Below, piece by piece: positions 9,846 to 20,466 of a stretch of 64,000 bases of DNA. The DNA comes from Lachancea dasiensis. Its lineage: Eukaryota > Ascomycota > Saccharomycetes > Saccharomycetales > Saccharomycetaceae. Under the pieces are notes generated by a model. It worked only from the letters and a program-made list of their open reading frames with translations. It searched no databases and was not told the DNA's origin. Numbering within the stretch: the first letter of the stretch is position 1; every line of letters begins with the position of its first letter. Position numbers and translations under genes: made by a program. The stretch spans positions 1,364,001 to 1,428,000 of the forward strand of contig LT598461.1 of NCBI GenBank assembly GCA_900074725.1. Reading direction: 5' to 3'.

Positions 9846-11184
9846 ATGGGAAGCTTTAGCGATCAAATATGGTGCTAATTGAGGGCAGGGGTAAAGTTTG
9901 CGTTTAGTGGGAAAGGTGGATGAAGTTTGAAACAGAAAGAATGGTTTTTTTTCTTTCTTTGTGTGGCAATCTTGAATGCCTCACGCCGAGCTATGAACCT
10001 TTCAATTCAGGCAAGATGCTGTTGCTTTGGCTACTTGGCGATGCGGTATCGGCAGCAGTAAGCAAATAATGTTCCATACCACTGCGTATCAAATGATGAA
10101 ACATGATTCACCTTGAATCATGGTTTGGAACGTCAGTGACGGGATGAACACAAAGTGATCTCAGATATACTGCCTCATTAGTTCGCCCTGTGGAATTTTG
10201 AATACAGGAGGATCGCCGACTATCAGCGAGTAATTTTCGTTCCTCATTCGTCCGCGCGGGAAGACGTATGATGTAGGGGTGGCAGGCTATTTTCGGACTT
10301 TCTGGCTCCCTCATCGCAGGGTCTCCCACGGAAAAAGAAATGGATATTGGCCCAATGAATTCACCACATCCGTGCATCCAGCATCGGAATCTTTGTGCCA
10401 GTGTCAGTATAAAAAGTTTCACTTTCATAGGAAAAGTATAAGAGGTACAGGTCCAACACCTTTCCTCCTTGCCAACTGCTCACCACTTTCTCATTCTTCC
10501 TTGACATTCAAAAGCTGAACAAGATTTTAACTTCAAAGAATAGAGTTGCTCATTACAATCTCTTGCTTTAAAAATCGTGTTAAGGTAAACTTTTCAGAAA
10601 GACATTTTCGAGATCTCCTATCTATCTCTTTAGCAGATCACCAGCAAATTTGGAGATACACATAGTCGCCACTCTCTAACAATTGTCTGACGTCAAATTC
10701 AGACTCATCGTGATTATTGGACACATCAAATCTAGTATTGGAACTCACTCAGGAGCTTGTATTGGCACGATTATTTCAAAACAAAGAAATATTACCTGTA
10801 GTTTGATCATCGAAGAACTACTTCTGGGCACGTTATTACTTGAAACCCATATATAGGGGACGCCTGGAGAATAGGCTTTAAGGGAGAAGCGAAAGCGCCA
10901 ACGGTATAGGGGGAACACCACTCGAGACACAAAAAAAGGTGTGGTTTTATTTCGGTTCTTCAAACAAGTCACAAACTTGCACCTTTGCTAGGGAATCGTT
11001 AAGTTTTCTGACATTTTGGTACCAGGCACGCTGAGGTACCCAATATTTGCAAAGAAATCGCTTCCCAATCAAAGTTGTAGATAACTCTGGTTTGAATCTT
11101 TTATACGCCGAACATTCAAACCGTCATCAATAAGGTCTACTTTCTTCACAAGCGCAAGACAGGGCTGAATCGTGAAAAATCAAA
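9846..11184. other. Divergent intergenic region between SYM1 and the 1356-residue gene
   Basis: This 1.3 kb holds a pyrimidine-rich tract (about 9945-9960) close to SYM1 and several short frames of low protein character. I see no RNA gene, repeat or convincing small gene. Confidence 0.5.
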
Positions 11185-14100
11185 ATGTTTCTCGATTATT
11201 CGAGTCGTGATGAATTCGCTGACATCAATACCGCGTTTGCTGAAAAATACATTGAAATACTTTACATTGAACGCCTACAAGAAGCTCAATCTCGGTTGGA
11301 CTACATAAAGTCGCGTGCAAAACACTTACCAGACATCCAAGATCTTACCTTGAAAGACCTTCAAGGAAATTTTGGCTGGCTGACTTATCTGCATGGCATT
11401 ATCCTGACACGCGAACAGGTGGTGGCCACGAAAACCACACTGCTCAAATGTCCGACTTTGTACATGGCGCAATTTTGTTCGGACGGCTGCTCACCTGAAG
11501 TTGCTTTCTCGAAAAACGAAGCTGGCCGGTTCATGGAAGAGAGGCTCTCGAGGGCAATAAGAAGCGCGCATCTGGACTGCTTAGAACCCTGCGAAGAAAT
11601 TATAGAGTCTCTTCAATCTCATTTTATCTCGTTGCGACCCGTTCAAAAATATCCATTCAGCCAATTTGACTACCTCCAGAAGCTGATGTACCAAGAAATG
11701 TATCCCAAGATGGATGGGCCATTTAGGGCCCATCTCGGGCTTGTTATAATGCCAATAAAATTTCCTCCTTCTTTCAAAGAAGTGATAGGTGAAAACGCTT
11801 GTCCAAAATCCGTGACAAAGATACGGTTTTACAAGTGGACTGGAATCAAATTCGATGGATTTGATGGTGATCTTTACAAACTCAAAAAATCACAAATACG
11901 ACCATCACCAGTTGATCAAAGAGTAGTTTCTGTCTGGAACACAGGAAGTCCACATAAGCTGTTCCAGCAATACGCTAAACTGCTGAGACAGGGCAATTAT
12001 TCGGTTCATGACCAAATTGATACGGAAACGACAATAATCATGAAGGAAATAGAATTGAGAGTCGACGATCGAAGGTTGATGCTACGGAATTTGGAGCAGG
12101 AAACGTCGAGGTGTGCGGCAATACTTACCGATGAAACCAAAGAATCTCATGTGGGAAATCACTGCATTGATGATATTGAGTCCACTGAAGACTATCAAGA
12201 TGGTCTTACTGAAAGTAAAAGGCCCCCAGAAGGACCTTTAGTGAAAGAATTGAGCAATTCAATGGATTTTGATTCCGGCGCTTTTGCACAAGATTCTTCA
12301 GAACTTAATGTTTCGAGCTCAAACCAATCACGACAAGGATATGTGTGCAAAGACGTTCGAAAGGAAGAAGGGGCCCTTGAATTGGGTATTGAAAAGACTT
12401 CTGTCATCTCATCTATCTCCTCCATTCCTGACTCAGGACCTAAAGGTATTCCTGCAAGCAAGGGATGTACACATCGGAAGAAACATCCTGGGTTTGGAAC
12501 CTTGGCACAACACGAATCGATGCTTAACAACTCGAAGAGTCTCAACCAATTTGTTGATCATAAATTTGGCCCGACGAGTTCACTCGTTAAGGGCAAACGA
12601 AGCTCTCTTGATAACTCTTCTGGCTACTCACGGGCGTCGAATTCCATCGCAATGAATGCGTTTCAAGATGAGATGGATGAAATCGAAAAAGAGATTTATG
12701 ATTTACTTGAGATTCGCCGAATTGCCCGGGAAACTGACGAGAGGGCGGTGCCATTTGCGAAACCCACGACCGAGGAGGATGAAAAGAAGGCAGAGAGGTC
12801 GAAAAAATTCCAAAAACTCCGCAAACAGATTATGAGCAGAGAAGAAGAGCTCATTTTTACTAATGCGGACATAAGTAGGTCATTTGAAGGCGTTTTGGAT
12901 CAAAAACTTAGGTGTGCAATGACGGCGAGACGTGAAGGCGTAAAAAAACCTCTGCCTGTCCGCGAGATTGTAGCTACTATCGAGAATTCCACGAAGAGGT
13001 CGGATCCCTCTTTTGATAAAACTAGATTGTCGGGAGAAAACGGGCTCCAGAATAAACTTTCGGCAGGACATGACCAAGTGCTGCGGAGGGAAGAGGATAA
13101 AAAGTTGGAGAGAGTTGCGGTCGCCACGAAAGCCTCAATAAACCAAAGAGTTGATATAATGCACAAAGAATCACTAGAAGAATTGCGGTCACAGCGTTTA
13201 GCTAATAGTGATGATTGTGATAAACCTCAGCGCACAACGGAAGAAGCATATCTAGGATGTAACACACACGATGCCTCTTTGCAAAAAAGGTCGGCGACAC
13301 ATGTCGCTACTGAGCAGAGCAAGTTTGAGCAAGTTACGGCGCATCACCATTTTGCGTCCAATGTATCCAAGGACGATGGTCATACGAGTCTTATCATTAA
13401 CGATGGAACTAACGCCCACAGAGGTACTTCCATCGTCTTGAATGTCAAAACTACTAACGGAATGGAAGGCCGCAACTTTGCCAATGAGCGTATAATTGAC
13501 GTATTTGAAACAAATCCTGACCTCCATCATTTGAACCAAAATCTGAGTGGTTTCACTTACGACTCCTCGTGCACAAATGGAAGATTGCTCGAACGACATG
13601 CGTCTGGTGCGCAAGATAGCCAAGCAAACTCTACATTAAAGATACGCGATGAATCGGATAGTACGAAAATCCCCACTATCAAGCGTCAAGGAAGATTGGT
13701 CTGCAAAAATTCGATGGGAGGCTTACTTGAGAAAAATATCTTACCACATCCACCAGAATTGCGTAACCAGGGAAATGATTTTTCAGTTAACGAACTCCGA
13801 GCAAGCAGGCCTAGCGGGGTAGCAGGATCAGAGGCAATCGCTGGTAAGTGCCCAGACGTTCTTCTAGGCTGGGCACCTAATTCGAAATGCAGCACAGGAG
13901 GCCTTAGTGAGCCTGTCGAAGTAGCATTATCAATACAATCAGAATGCCCTCTGAAAGAAAGCTGTCGTAACCCGTTTCATGAGCACCATCCTCTACCTAT
14001 ATCAAAGAAAAAGATCACCTCGTTGCAGCGATATTATACTCGTCCAGCTGCTGAACAAGCCAGTGATCCTAATGTGCCAAATTCTAGCACCACCCAAGAA

Positions 14101-15255
14101 ATGCAATCACTACAAAGAGCACTTCTACGCAACAAGCGCCTCCCGGATAGTCACGAAAAGTGTGTAGTGCCCACAAAAGACGAAAGCAGTAATGTTGCTC
14201 AACAGCAATGCAGCTCTTTGATTTTTTACCGCAACACAGAAGATACTGCCGTTCAAGTGGGACCTCAATGCGGCTATAGCCTGTGCACGGATAATGTTCA
14301 TCATCAGGACAAAGACTTTCAGTATAATGAAACCATGAAATCGGAGTCTATAAGTGACCATAGGTCGGTCATAATTTCGCGGCATCTTTTTGGATGTCAG
14401 AGCGAAGAACACAACAAAATCAATAGCCAGCGGTCTTCCAGTGGCCCGAACAGAAATAGGAAACCTTGGAACACGGTTGGTGCCGCAGGCGACGGAAATG
14501 AACATTCCCTGGCCAATACATTTAGGGAATCTGATGATTCTAATAATATGTGTTATGACAGCCGTGACGCCATCCTTTCTTGCGAGCTCTCTGATTTGGA
14601 TCGCGAGTTTGGTAGAATACCTTATTTTAAAGAAAATTTGGCAAATTCAAGCCCTCAGTGCAATTTTGAAATCAGCGAAAGCACATCTTCCTACGGTTCA
14701 GAGCTTTCTTTAACCTCCCCAATCTCATCGGAAATTGATGCAGCAGTCAATGAACACTTGAAGAGGCAAGCGGGGCGTCAAGATTCTCGATGCGCATTCG
14801 ACTTCACATATCCTGTTCCTCCCTACACCACCAGCTGGGGAGTTATGGTCAATCCCCCTTCCGTTAAGTTCGACTCCGGTGACCCAAACTTCAAAAACTA
14901 TACTTATTTACCACCTCTCGATTCATACAAAGAACCTGAGCTCATAGTAAAAAAACCCCGTCTAGAAAGTAGCCGCCCCAGGCTATCAGAGAGGCTTCGC
15001 AAATTGGTCTCTCCCTTATCGGCACCAACACGACCAGACCCCAGACGCAAGACAGCTTGCGATTACAAAGAGTTATCTCCCACGTTGTCGAATGTTCGTT
15101 TCAGGGATTTGATAAGATTCAAAGCCAAAAGGCTCAAGAAAGATTTGGAATACTTTTCCGATGTTGCAAAGTTGTGTATCATTGATTTTAAAGGGCGGTC
15201 ACCAACAGCCGAATGTTTACTTTATGAAGATGATTTACATTGGAAATCATCTTAA
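11185..15255 (+). CDS. Large protein of unknown function (1356 residues)
   Basis: I do not recognise this gene. An ordered-looking N-terminal part (about 1-320) has helical segments and several cysteines (LKCPTLYMAQFCSDGC near 88-102). A hydrophilic Ser/Asn-rich middle follows with a charged coiled-coil-like stretch near 493-560 (EIEKEIYDLLEIRR, then KKAERSKKFQKLRKQIMSREEE). A basic C-terminal block at about 1280-1345 (RPDPRRKTACDYKEL, VRFRDLIRFKAKRLKK, FSDVAKLCIIDFKGRS) looks folded and ends a few residues later. There is no membrane segment, signal peptide, zinc cluster or kinase/ATPase motif. The long disordered middle with ordered ends is typical of fast-evolving chromosomal or scaffold proteins, but that is only an impression. 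The start is the first ATG, after an A-rich AAAAATCAAA context. Confidence 0.85.
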   Translation: MFLDYSSRDEFADINTAFAEKYIEILYIERLQEAQSRLDYIKSRAKHLPDIQDLTLKDLQGNFGWLTYLHGIILTREQVVATKTTLLKCPTLYMAQFCSDGCSPEVAFSKNEAGRFMEERLSRAIRSAHLDCLEPCEEIIESLQSHFISLRPVQKYPFSQFDYLQKLMYQEMYPKMDGPFRAHLGLVIMPIKFPPSFKEVIGENACPKSVTKIRFYKWTGIKFDGFDGDLYKLKKSQIRPSPVDQRVVSVWNTGSPHKLFQQYAKLLRQGNYSVHDQIDTETTIIMKEIELRVDDRRLMLRNLEQETSRCAAILTDETKESHVGNHCIDDIESTEDYQDGLTESKRPPEGPLVKELSNSMDFDSGAFAQDSSELNVSSSNQSRQGYVCKDVRKEEGALELGIEKTSVISSISSIPDSGPKGIPASKGCTHRKKHPGFGTLAQHESMLNNSKSLNQFVDHKFGPTSSLVKGKRSSLDNSSGYSRASNSIAMNAFQDEMDEIEKEIYDLLEIRRIARETDERAVPFAKPTTEEDEKKAERSKKFQKLRKQIMSREEELIFTNADISRSFEGVLDQKLRCAMTARREGVKKPLPVREIVATIENSTKRSDPSFDKTRLSGENGLQNKLSAGHDQVLRREEDKKLERVAVATKASINQRVDIMHKESLEELRSQRLANSDDCDKPQRTTEEAYLGCNTHDASLQKRSATHVATEQSKFEQVTAHHHFASNVSKDDGHTSLIINDGTNAHRGTSIVLNVKTTNGMEGRNFANERIIDVFETNPDLHHLNQNLSGFTYDSSCTNGRLLERHASGAQDSQANSTLKIRDESDSTKIPTIKRQGRLVCKNSMGGLLEKNILPHPPELRNQGNDFSVNELRASRPSGVAGSEAIAGKCPDVLLGWAPNSKCSTGGLSEPVEVALSIQSECPLKESCRNPFHEHHPLPISKKKITSLQRYYTRPAAEQASDPNVPNSSTTQEMQSLQRALLRNKRLPDSHEKCVVPTKDESSNVAQQQCSSLIFYRNTEDTAVQVGPQCGYSLCTDNVHHQDKDFQYNETMKSESISDHRSVIISRHLFGCQSEEHNKINSQRSSSGPNRNRKPWNTVGAAGDGNEHSLANTFRESDDSNNMCYDSRDAILSCELSDLDREFGRIPYFKENLANSSPQCNFEISESTSSYGSELSLTSPISSEIDAAVNEHLKRQAGRQDSRCAFDFTYPVPPYTTSWGVMVNPPSVKFDSGDPNFKNYTYLPPLDSYKEPELIVKKPRLESSRPRLSERLRKLVSPLSAPTRPDPRRKTACDYKELSPTLSNVRFRDLIRFKAKRLKKDLEYFSDVAKLCIIDFKGRSPTAECLLYEDDLHWKSS

Positions 15256-15935
15256 TCAACTGCCGCTCAGGATTTTCATCCACTAACGGCGACACTTCAA
15301 GGGCCCCCCGCACTCGACAAACTTTAATGCTAAATTTGAGGTGGTCACGAAGAATGATTAAAAAGAGGCAAACTATTCAATTATACTCCTGGTTCTGATT
15401 ATTGACATAAACAAAAGTCTTCTATATATAAAAGATCCATTAACGAACTTTAATGCGTACTCTCACGCAGCGCTTATCCTCTTCACACAGGCTTGTCGTG
15501 CTTGTCGTGCTTGTCGATCCTACACTTGTGATAGGTATAAAAAAAAAATCCGAGTCAGGCTCCGGGGAGCCTGGCTCTATTTGAAGTTTCCCGACGTTGC
15601 CTTTCTCATACAGATTGAAGCGCCTTTATGCTGCTTTCGAGAATTTTCTCACAAGACTCAGGGCCGCGACCCTTACAACGAAGGGCTTTATGTCCAGATA
15701 TCTCGGAATGTGGGGCAAGTACTTTCCGGAGTCTGACTCGAACCTGTTCATTGACTTGCTGCAAAAGATCAAAGCTTATGGCTGCCATTCAAAATCAAGA
15801 AAAACGCCTTTTTTCTTGCAAGGCAAAGCTGCGTGAGTTTCAACTAGTCAACAGCAACCATATTTTAAGTAAATGAACCCTGATAATGTTATGCTTATTG
15901 TAAGAAAAAAAGGTTCTGTACACGTAGTTTAACTC
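15256..15935. other. Convergent region with TATA box, 9-bp repeat and strong hairpin
   Basis: Between two 3' ends lies a TATA-like TATATATAAAAG (15423-15434), then nearly three tandem copies of a GCTTGTCGT 9-mer (15491-15516), an A8 tract, and a near-perfect hairpin (see separate entry). Short + strand frames at 15597-15836 and 15628-15876 overlap one another and match nothing. A TATA box at this position is unexpected because both neighbours end here, so a short noncoding transcript is possible. Confidence 0.4.
15552..15577 (+). repeat. 12-bp inverted repeat (hairpin) in a 3' region
   Basis: GAGTCAGGCTCC (15552-15563) and GGAGCCTGGCTC (15566-15577) pair over 12 bp, with one G-T pair and a GG centre. 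It lies just after an A-rich tract and about 120 bp downstream of the TATA-like sequence. It may be part of a structured RNA or a 3'-end element for the flanking convergent genes. Confidence 0.7.
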
Positions 15936-18900
15936 TTAGTTAAAATTCATATCGTCTATAAAAGCGCTGAAGGGTGGGAAGAACATATCCACATCTGTTG
16001 TTACTGCTGACCGATCCGGCTTTTGCTTTGTGTCATGAGCTTCGCATTTTTCATAGCCCTCATGGGCCGAAGGAACATGAGAGCTGACTTTGGAGGTTTG
16101 ATATATTTCTTCACTTGTGAGTTGTCGCAATTGCTGTAAAACACGTTCCTGAAGAAGTGTTTGATCACTTGAAAGTTCGTCAAGTCCTTTGGTGGAAGAC
16201 TTTGTTTCTCTTTGGCTCGCATTCTCGTGGAGTCTCTCTGAGTGTGAGTGGTCCGGCAAAGCGTCATTTAAAGCATGACTGTGGAAACCATCCTTTGGGT
16301 ATGATAGGTCCGTACTGATATTGGCATTTCGTAGCATGGCACTATACCAAAAGGTGTCGATTGCATCCAAGGCCACATAATTCTCAGTATCATCTGGGGC
16401 CTGCTCATTCAACCCTCCAGTCGAAAGTGACGCTTCCACTTTGCTAACGCTCTCTGATGATACGGGCTTTGAGCTCAAAGTCGACGACCTTGTTCTTTCA
16501 GCCTGATTTACACCAACAGATTCTCCAAAATGTTGTCTATTGTTTTCATGAGCTTGAGTTTTGATGGAACGCTGAACTCCATTCAATAGTAAATCCTTCG
16601 AATAAAGGCCCCTAGTGCCCAAAAACGATGAAAATATTTCCCAGTCTGTGGACGATAAAATTGATAATAATTGTTGAAAGTCGGAAGTTTTGAAAGAAGC
16701 GAGGTTATTAACTGTGGGAACTTTGTCAGAAGATAAACCAAATGGACTGCGCTTGCGCAATGTTGCGGTCGCTGCTTCTCGTCCCGCCTGACAACCGCCA
16801 TTATCATATGGGCGCTGTAGTAAGATGCTCTTTTCTTCTAAAAGATGGTAGACGTGAGAGTAGCTCTTGGACATTCGCCAGGCGTAAAAGTGAGTTCGGC
16901 TCAACAGCTTGGTGATACTATTGATGAGAGAGAGCTTATTAAAACACAGTTCAATCAAATCATCAATGATACCTTTTCTTTCTTCAACCGAATGTAGTTG
17001 CGCAGTGGTCCCCACAAACAAGTCGTCTTTATAATTTAACTTCAAGTGCTTCAACCTCGTCACAAAACATTGGAGAATTATGGCGAAGTGAACAATGAAG
17101 CTCCCACAACATTGCATGATTAGCAGTTTGGATCCACGGCCGAAGGTGACATCAAAAACATCGGGCTCATTCCCAGCTTCATCATCCGCAAGTATAAGAA
17201 TCAAGATAGGCTCGACCTCCACGTAATACATCAAAAGCTTCCCTAAATAATCCTGGAGAACAGTGTTGTTTAGTAGCTTGTTATTATCTGCAATGCACTT
17301 ATCAATGTGAAGAAACATGTGGAAAGTTACCATAGATAACAGTGTTGTCGTATCAATAAAATTTTTGAAAGCATTGCATTTCAGAGCAGATTCATATAGA
17401 CTCGAACAAGGCTTATTCACTACCGCCCGCAGCCCAGACCCATTGCTCAATGCCAAGGAAGATTCAAGTTCATCACATAAGTATTGAACTGTTGAGCATC
17501 GCGTTCGTGTCTGCCTATTCATCACAACATCCAGGAGTCTTCTACATGCGTGTGATAGTTCGAAGTTTTTTGCTAAGCACTCGACAGAGGCGGCTTCGAC
17601 CGCGGCGTTTTTAACGTACTTTGGCAGGCTACCACCTCCGTCCAATTCCATTCTGGGGAGCTTGGTGTTGAAGCTATGCTCGTTAATTTTAAGTGAATTA
17701 CCACTATTCATACATCCGTGAAGATCCATAAAATAAATGGTGTACCAGCATTTTCGCCATGCTTGCAGATACATGCCAGAGTAGGGAAGTTGCGTGAAGT
17801 CTATTTCTGTATTGAGACCAATTGAGGTAGCCATGCCGCAAATGAGGCTCGAAAATGGTTCGATGTCTCCACCATCAACGATGTCACCCTCTTCTGGAGC
17901 GAAGCGGCGATATAAATGTAATAATAAGGCACAGTGCAATACTGCTAACAGAGCTTTTCTTTGAAGTTTGAATAGGTTCAGACACATATACGCAGTGTCG
18001 GCAAACTCCGCACCAATTGGGTGCGAACTTAGTGCTTTTTCTTCATCACTTTGTCTTGACTCACACTTTTCAGAATACATCAAATACGAAAATCGAAGCA
18101 GCAGCAGCAGCGTGCCGAGCTTGGAAAAGTCAAGTCTGCTGGTGATTGTTACGACAGGTGGCAAATCTGAATCGCTGCGCTTACCAATGACGTCAGAGAT
18201 ATCATCACAAAACCAGTCTTCTGTCAGTATAGGATACAGAGCATGCAATGGGGATTTGAAATAGTTATCTAGATGCTTCCATATCAGCCTTGATGACGGA
18301 AGTAGCCCTTTGATTTTAGAAAATGTTGTGAACTCAGGAGCTGGCATCATATAACCCTTAGTTGCATGAAAACGTTGAGCATTTTTATCTTCTGAAACGA
18401 TGTGATTATCCCCTTTCGAAGTCCGCTCTTGAAGTTTAGCTAGCAATACCTGCAATTTTCTCCATATCTCAATCTCAGTGCTTTTATCTTTATCTCCCCT
18501 CTCGGCACTCCCCAATGAAGGCCGATTCGTGTTGTCCTCGTTTAATAAATTTACTACTGACAGTGGGTTCCGCTCTAAATTTTCACTATCGCATGCTAAT
18601 GTTTCGTCCATGCCTTCGTTTTCCAAAAGCTTCTTTTTAAATTTGTCATCCGTCCGTGAATCTTCTTCCAGCGTGTTGGCGCCTGTGTTGAGTTCTTTAC
18701 TACGATTAAGCCTATCTTTTGCCCGAGCTCGATTGAGAAGTGATGCCACAGGAGCTCCGTTATCCTTGGGAATGGGTCCTGGCGAGTGCCGCCCGCTTAC
18801 CAAAAGGTGATTTGCTATTTCATCCTGTGTGTAGAAGGGAAGAGGGTATTTCTTCCCCTTATTTTTATTCGCTTTCAAAGCTTTTTCACGCAAGTGATTC

Positions 18901-19379
18901 ATCTCCCTACGAATCTCTGCAAATATCACATTAAGAAAAGGATCCCGCCTACTAACGGCAGCATAATGCAAGGGACCCGCGTAAGTCAGTCTACTGGCCT
19001 TAATTTCGATTGCCTCGTAGTCCTCGTGAAAACTCATTTCGCCAAATGGATCTAAAGTCGCACCTCGAAGACTGCTCATGGATGCTTCTGGGACCCGATT
19101 TGATTGGGACAATCCCTCGACGAAAGGAATTTTAGAGCTCATTTGAACACATTTTTCATCATGATTCGTCTTCGATAACCTTCGCTTCCCCTTTGAAAGA
19201 GTTCCAGAGTCGGGATGGAACATGTGGAGAAACTTTATGCTCTTTTTCACATCATAGCGACATTCAGTTACCGAGTTGTGCCTCACGCAAGTTTGACATA
19301 CAGGTTTTGCTCTATCGCACTTCACTTTACGCTTTCGACACACAAGACATGATCCAGATCTTTCATTGGATGCCCCCAT
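15936..19379 (-). CDS. Zn2Cys6 transcription factor of the HAP1/OAF1 type
   Basis: This 1147-residue protein starts with a zinc cluster using C11, C14, C21, C28, C31 and C40 (CLVCRKRKVKCDRAKP). Several blocks parallel Hap1: PLHYAAVSRRDPFLNVIF near 135 resembles Hap1 THWLAIMKGDPYLKLL, ALYPILTEDWF begins the regulatory domain, KLGTLLLLLRFSYL matches TLGILIIILRLTWL, and NTKLP matches DTKLP. APEEGDI followed by SIGLNTEIDFTQLP also recalls Oaf1/Pip2. It therefore belongs to the HAP1/OAF1 group of fungal regulators, but I cannot name a one-to-one S. cerevisiae partner. Unlike Hap1 it shows no CP haem motifs. No coiled coil is obvious directly after the cluster. The start is an ATG with a 12-bp CATCACGTGATG palindrome about 90 bp upstream. 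Confidence 0.9.
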   Translation of the reverse strand: MGASNERSGSCLVCRKRKVKCDRAKPVCQTCVRHNSVTECRYDVKKSIKFLHMFHPDSGTLSKGKRRLSKTNHDEKCVQMSSKIPFVEGLSQSNRVPEASMSSLRGATLDPFGEMSFHEDYEAIEIKASRLTYAGPLHYAAVSRRDPFLNVIFAEIRREMNHLREKALKANKNKGKKYPLPFYTQDEIANHLLVSGRHSPGPIPKDNGAPVASLLNRARAKDRLNRSKELNTGANTLEEDSRTDDKFKKKLLENEGMDETLACDSENLERNPLSVVNLLNEDNTNRPSLGSAERGDKDKSTEIEIWRKLQVLLAKLQERTSKGDNHIVSEDKNAQRFHATKGYMMPAPEFTTFSKIKGLLPSSRLIWKHLDNYFKSPLHALYPILTEDWFCDDISDVIGKRSDSDLPPVVTITSRLDFSKLGTLLLLLRFSYLMYSEKCESRQSDEEKALSSHPIGAEFADTAYMCLNLFKLQRKALLAVLHCALLLHLYRRFAPEEGDIVDGGDIEPFSSLICGMATSIGLNTEIDFTQLPYSGMYLQAWRKCWYTIYFMDLHGCMNSGNSLKINEHSFNTKLPRMELDGGGSLPKYVKNAAVEAASVECLAKNFELSHACRRLLDVVMNRQTRTRCSTVQYLCDELESSLALSNGSGLRAVVNKPCSSLYESALKCNAFKNFIDTTTLLSMVTFHMFLHIDKCIADNNKLLNNTVLQDYLGKLLMYYVEVEPILILILADDEAGNEPDVFDVTFGRGSKLLIMQCCGSFIVHFAIILQCFVTRLKHLKLNYKDDLFVGTTAQLHSVEERKGIIDDLIELCFNKLSLINSITKLLSRTHFYAWRMSKSYSHVYHLLEEKSILLQRPYDNGGCQAGREAATATLRKRSPFGLSSDKVPTVNNLASFKTSDFQQLLSILSSTDWEIFSSFLGTRGLYSKDLLLNGVQRSIKTQAHENNRQHFGESVGVNQAERTRSSTLSSKPVSSESVSKVEASLSTGGLNEQAPDDTENYVALDAIDTFWYSAMLRNANISTDLSYPKDGFHSHALNDALPDHSHSERLHENASQRETKSSTKGLDELSSDQTLLQERVLQQLRQLTSEEIYQTSKVSSHVPSAHEGYEKCEAHDTKQKPDRSAVTTDVDMFFPPFSAFIDDMNFN

Positions 19380-19465
19380 TCAACCACAAAAGTGTTCGTT
19401 TGGGAACGACGACCTTCCGTTGGTCGATAGTTTCCCACACTTCGTGGTTTATCAAGTCATCAAAA

Positions 19466-19477
19466 CATCACGTGATG
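19466..19477. promoter_or_regulatory. CATCACGTGATG palindrome (E-box, Cbf1/Pho4-type)
   Basis: This perfect 12-bp palindrome with a TCACGTGA core lies about 90 bp upstream of the zinc-cluster gene start at 19379. The core is the known binding sequence of Cbf1 and related bHLH factors; use by this gene is inference. Confidence 0.5.
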
Positions 19478-19942
19478 AATATGAATTAAATCGGCCCACT
19501 GTGGTAGCGTCAGCGTCACAGTCGTCTTCAGGCAATAACCTATCCATTGAATAACGTCTATCTTGAAGTCAAGGTTTGAGTTGATTTTGACACCCCTGAA
19601 CGTTGAGCAATCATATAGATCACAGAACAACATTTTATTGAGGCGAATCTGATTCATTAGTAGAAGGCCTATTGAATTTGCCTTGTGAGTCGTTGATAGA
19701 CATTGTAAGATGAGTAACTTGGGTCTAAGAAATTCTATTTATCTGTCCGAAAATTATTTTAGGCACTAAAGCTGGTTCAGTTACCTGAACAAAAGCCAGG
19801 TATTAATACAATTCTCACTCGGTGACTCTGGTCAACATATTTATTAATCACCAATTCTAGATCATTCTATTGCCCAAGGATTTACGGCTTCAATGCCGTA
19901 CACTACCGATAACTTATCAATGGCCAATCCCATTGGACAATA

Positions 19943-20253
19943 GTTGTTCTCTTCGGTTTGTCTTAGCTTGTAGCTCTATTTGTATGGCCTCGGTTGTGTA
20001 CTATCATTCTGTACCACTGTGTCACATATTTACTGACGCTGATTATGCGATTAGACGCACATCACCATCAGTTTATTCACATCATTCCCAACAAGTTGTT
20101 CTCTTCGACTTGTCTTAGATGGTAAGTCGATTGGTATGACCTCTGTTGTTTACTATCATTCTGTACCACTGTGTCACATATTTCCTGACGCTGATTATGC
20201 GATTCGGCGCACATCACCATCAGTTCCCTAGTAACTCACATAATTCCCAACAC
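19943..20253. repeat. Imperfect direct tandem duplication, about 152 bp per unit
   Basis: Unit 1 spans 19943-20094 and unit 2 spans 20095-20253. Both open with GTTGTTCTCTTCG and share long identical runs such as CTATCATTCTGTACCACTGT and CTGACGCTGATTATGCGATT. They differ by point changes and a short insertion near the end of unit 2. The rest of 19380-20466 holds no gene I can support. There is no terminal TG...CA structure, so I do not call it an LTR. Confidence 0.85.
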
Positions 20254-20466
20254 ATTTAATTGTCTCCAAGAACTTTTTGAATATGAAAATACTAAGATAT
20301 CGTTTTGTGTTCCCTACCGTCCGCCGAACATGTCGCTATATTCGGAAATAATCATATAATAATAAATATGGCTTAATATAGCCCCAGAATTGATGACCAG
20401 CATATTAATAAGACTTTATCAAAGCTCATAACAGCAAGGTCATCATGACAAGTGCTCAGATACAGG

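Noticed and set aside
20317-20360. TTCGGAAA-like sequence near an AT-rich stretch as a centromere
   Set aside because: It lacks the CDEIII consensus and there is no CDEI at the right distance.
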